A stretch of DNA of 64,000 nucleotides, taken from Janthinobacterium sp. 1_2014MBL_MicDiv. GTDB taxonomy: Bacteria > Pseudomonadota > Gammaproteobacteria > Burkholderiales > Burkholderiaceae_D. The DNA lies in contig NZ_CP011319.1 in assembly GCF_001865675.1 (NCBI RefSeq), positions 1,116,001 to 1,180,000 of the forward strand, read 5' to 3'. This document shows positions 61,705 to 64,000 of the stretch, one piece after another. Within the stretch, counting starts at the first letter, position 1; each line of letters opens with the position of its first letter. Both the position numbers and the translations under genes were made by a program. The notes under the pieces are model-generated. The model was given only the letters and a program-made list of their open reading frames with translations, was not told the DNA's origin and did no database searches.

Positions 61705-63114
61705 TTACCACCTGACGATCTTGCCTGGATTCATGATGTTCTTCGGATCCAGCGCGTGCTTGACGGCGCGCATGGTGTCGATGGCGCCTACACCGTGCTC
61801 CTCCACGAGGAAGGCCATCTTGTGCATGCCCACGCCGTGCTCGCCCGTGCAGGTGCCGTCCATGCCGATGGCGCGCGTGACCATGTCGCCGTTGACCTTT
61901 TCGGCGCGCGCGATGTCGGCCGGATCATCGGGGTCGACCAGCATCTGCACGTGGAAATTGCCGTCGCCCACATGGCCGATGATGGCGTAGACGAGGCCCT
62001 GCGCTTCGCAATCGGCCTTGGTGGCCAGGATGCACTCGGCCAGGCGCGAAATCGGCACGCAGCAATCGGTGGAAATGGCGCGGCTGCCGGGGCGCATCTG
62101 CAGCAGCGCGAAATACGCGTTGTGGCGCGCAGCCCACAGGCGCGAGCGTTCTTCGGGGCGGCTGGCCCACTCGAAATCGCTGGCGCCGTGTTCCGCCGCG
62201 ATGTCTTGCACCAGCTGCGCCTGTTCGGCGACGCTGGCCGGCGTGCCGTGGAACTCGAACAGCAGCAGCGGTTTTTCCGGCAGCGCCATCTTGTCGTAGG
62301 CGTTGATGGCTTTCACGCCGTTTTCATCGAGAAACTCGACCCGTGCCACGGGCACGCCCATCTGGATGGTCTGGATCACGGCACTGACGGCCTCGCCCGT
62401 GCCGGGGAACGAGCACACGGCCGCCGAGATCGCTTCCGGCAGCGGGTACAGTTTTACCGTCACTTCCGTGATGATGCCCAGCGTGCCCTCGCTGCCGACG
62501 AACAGGCGCGTCAGGTCGTAGCCGGCCGACGATTTTTTCGCCCGCGTGCCCGTTTTGATGATGCGGCCATCGGCCGTCACCACCGTCAGGGCCAGCACGT
62601 TTTCGCGCATCGTGCCGTAGCGCACGGCGTTCGTGCCCGAGGCGCGCGTGGCCGCCATGCCGCCCAGCGAGGCATTGGCGCCCGGGTCGATGGGAAAGAA
62701 CAGGCCCGTGTCGCGGATTTCCTCGTTGAGTTGCTTGCGCGTCACCCCGGCCTGCACGGTGGCCGTCAAGTCTTCACCATGCACTGCCACCATCTGGTGC
62801 ATTTGCGACAGATCAATCGTGACGCCGCCATGCAGGGCCAGCACGTGGCCTTCGAGCGAGGTGCCGCTGCCGTAGGCGATGACGGGCACGTCGTGCGCGC
62901 TGCACAGCTTGACGGCGGCCGCCACTTCCTCGGTGGAATGGGCGAAGATGACGGCGTCCGGCAGCATGGGGGGATAGCTCGACTCGTCGCGGCCATGGTG
63001 TTCGCGCATGGCTTGCGTCATGGAAAAGCGGTCGGCAAAAATCAGGGAAAGTACGGCAGCAAGGGATTCCGGCAGCGGTTTTTTCAGTGCCGCCAACTGG
63101 TCAGTATGGTTCAC
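61705..63114 (-). CDS. FAD-binding D-lactate/glycolate-type dehydrogenase (GlcD/Dld-like)
   Basis: 469 residues. FAD-binding N-terminal domain (FAD_binding_4, about 50-190, VPVIAYGSGTSLEGHVLAL and PIDPGANASLGGMAATRASG) and a C-terminal FAD-oxidase domain (about 230-465, GHVGDGNFHV and GTCTGEHGVGMHKMAFL). It oxidises a 2-hydroxy acid such as D-lactate, probably passing electrons to the respiratory chain. Divergent from the ChaN-like gene across a Fur box. Confidence 0.93.
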   Translation of the reverse strand: MNHTDQLAALKKPLPESLAAVLSLIFADRFSMTQAMREHHGRDESSYPPMLPDAVIFAHSTEEVAAAVKLCSAHDVPVIAYGSGTSLEGHVLALHGGVTIDLSQMHQMVAVHGEDLTATVQAGVTRKQLNEEIRDTGLFFPIDPGANASLGGMAATRASGTNAVRYGTMRENVLALTVVTADGRIIKTGTRAKKSSAGYDLTRLFVGSEGTLGIITEVTVKLYPLPEAISAAVCSFPGTGEAVSAVIQTIQMGVPVARVEFLDENGVKAINAYDKMALPEKPLLLFEFHGTPASVAEQAQLVQDIAAEHGASDFEWASRPEERSRLWAARHNAYFALLQMRPGSRAISTDCCVPISRLAECILATKADCEAQGLVYAIIGHVGDGNFHVQMLVDPDDPADIARAEKVNGDMVTRAIGMDGTCTGEHGVGMHKMAFLVEEHGVGAIDTMRAVKHALDPKNIMNPGKIVRW

Positions 63115-63226
63115 GCGTGTCCTCCGTTTATTTTATTCTACTCTGCAACTGCGGATTGCAGCGGAGCCGTCATCCTGGATTTTTGCCCATTGTAAAAAAA
63201 TCAGCGGGGAGTGCCGTGTCTTGGTT

Positions 63227-63245
63227 GTAAATGAGAATCATTTCT
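63227..63245. promoter_or_regulatory. Fur box before the ChaN-like gene
   Basis: The core AATGAGAATCATT (13 of 19 bases match the 19-bp Fur consensus) lies 69 bases upstream of the ChaN-like start. Iron-controlled expression fits that gene's haem-binding family. It is 113 bases from the divergent dehydrogenase start and could affect it too. Confidence 0.75.
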
Positions 63246-63314
63246 ATTAGAATGCCCGCCTGAGTGTTTTTGCAACAGCTTTGATCCGCAGCTTTGACCC
63301 GAAAGGCCATGCCC

Positions 63315-64000
63315 ATGAAATTCCCCCTGTCCCTCTCCGCTGTCCTGCCCGCCTGCGTGCTGGCCCTGAGCGCCTGCAGCAGCGTCGCGCCGGCAGACAG
63401 CGTGGCCACCGGCACTGCCGCCGCCACGCCTGCCGCTGCGCCAGAGGTGCGCCAGCTGGGCGAGATCGTCGACCTGCGCAGCGGCCAGCGCCTGAGCGCC
63501 GAGCAACTGCTGGCCCAGCTGGCCGCCGCGCCGCGCGTCATCATCGGCGAGCAGCATGACCAGCTCAGTCATCACCGGATCGAGCAATGGCTGTTGCAGC
63601 AGCTGCAGGGCCGGCGCCCGCAAGGCAGCGTGCTGCTGGAAATGCTGAATCCGGACCAGCAAGCCAAGGTGGACAAGGTCAAGCCGTGGCTGCAAACGGA
63701 TCCCGTCGTGCGTCCCGAGCACGTGGCCGAGCTGGTGGCGTGGCAGCCGAACTGGAAGTGGGAGCAGTATGGCGACCTCGTGATGACCGTGATGCGCGCG
63801 CCGTATCCCGTCTGGTCGGCCAACCTGGACCGTAGTGAAATCAAGCAAATGTTTGCCGACAAGCCTGGCGTGCAGGGCAAGCATTCGAACCTGGCCAACG
63901 ACGGCAAGGTGCATGACAAATTAAAGGACATCATCCGCGTCATGCATGACAACCAGATCGACGAGCCGCGTCTGGCCGCCATGCTGTCGGTGCAGCAACA
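63315..64000 (+). CDS. ChaN-like haem-binding lipoprotein (3' partial)
   Basis: The frame runs off the right edge. MKFPLSLSAVLPACVLALSACSS gives a signal peptide with a lipobox LSACSS. The mature part has RVIIGEQHDQLSHHRIEQWL, SVLLEMLNPDQQ and VRPEHVAELV, typical of the ChaN (haem-binding uptake, Tiki-like) family, which often sits in iron-uptake loci. GAAAGG is 8 bases before the ATG at 63315; the ATG at 63309 is too close to it. More iron genes may follow outside the window. Confidence 0.88.
   Translation, partial: MKFPLSLSAVLPACVLALSACSSVAPADSVATGTAAATPAAAPEVRQLGEIVDLRSGQRLSAEQLLAQLAAAPRVIIGEQHDQLSHHRIEQWLLQQLQGRRPQGSVLLEMLNPDQQAKVDKVKPWLQTDPVVRPEHVAELVAWQPNWKWEQYGDLVMTVMRAPYPVWSANLDRSEIKQMFADKPGVQGKHSNLANDGKVHDKLKDIIRVMHDNQIDEPRLAAMLSVQQ

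Overview
The window is GC-rich, densely coded Gram-negative DNA. The gene content (split ImuA/ImuB plus DnaE2 mutasome, Tad pilus locus, Entner-Doudoroff genes, KdsA, HrpA, ArgA, a beta-proteobacterial style of short intergenic gaps) and the look of the proteins suggest a member of the Oxalobacteraceae, most like Janthinobacterium or a close relative. This placement is by recognition of the proteins, not by a search. No rRNA, tRNA, insertion sequence, prophage or CRISPR array was seen.

Layout. 1-3.0 kb: the end of edd, then eda (Entner-Doudoroff pathway) and a small HExxH protein. 3.0-18.3 kb, all on the minus strand: an almost gap-free Tad/Flp pilus locus. In transcription order it has a degenerate Flp-like peptide, two Flp pilins (two of these three are below 60 codons), a PAP2 lipid phosphatase, the prepilin peptidase TadV, an isoprenylcysteine-methyltransferase-like membrane protein, an AAA+ ATPase, CpaB, the CpaC secretin, a small lipoprotein, TadG, two TadE-type pseudopilins, CpaE/TadZ, TadA, TadB, TadC and TadD. 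18.6-20.9 kb: a NarX/NarL-like two-component pair just upstream, probably the controller. 21.1-23.1 kb: a CheY-CheC-diguanylate cyclase operon with overlapping genes.

23.3-34.2 kb is mostly housekeeping: rpiA, a DUF6622-like membrane protein, yggX, kdsA, argA, hrpA, a PRC-barrel protein and a PHB-depolymerase-type esterase preceded by a 25-codon overlapping leader ORF. 34.5-37.9 kb holds an MFS exporter and a fusion of a toxin-type DxD glycosyltransferase with a GNAT acetyltransferase; this pair is the best candidate for an undescribed system. 38-41.6 kb: a Na+/H+ antiporter and, divergently, LexA-controlled imuA-imuB. 41.7-46 kb: GST, alpha/beta hydrolase, two small unknowns and an M61 peptidase. 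46.2-50.6 kb is an envelope/heat-stress block: Hsp20 with a sigma-32-like promoter, a DegQ-type protease and a QseBC-like two-component system.

50.6-57.3 kb: a small secreted protein, a CoaD-HD fusion, an HCCA isomerase, a secreted PLD nuclease, a TonB-dependent receptor and a PhzF protein. 57.4-60.6 kb: dnaE2 with its own LexA box, 16 kb from imuAB. The window ends with a GNAT, a membrane-protein gene broken by an in-frame TAG, a GlcD-type FAD dehydrogenase and the start of a ChaN-like haem-binding lipoprotein gene behind a Fur box.

How the parts fit: surface attachment (Tad pilus, c-di-GMP and CheC/CheY signalling), SOS mutagenesis (imuAB and dnaE2), envelope stress (Hsp20, DegQ, QseBC) and iron/haem uptake are each recognisable as regulated modules. 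Many start codons were moved inward from the longest ORF because of ribosome binding sites, GTG/TTG starts or overlap with the upstream gene; this is stated entry by entry.
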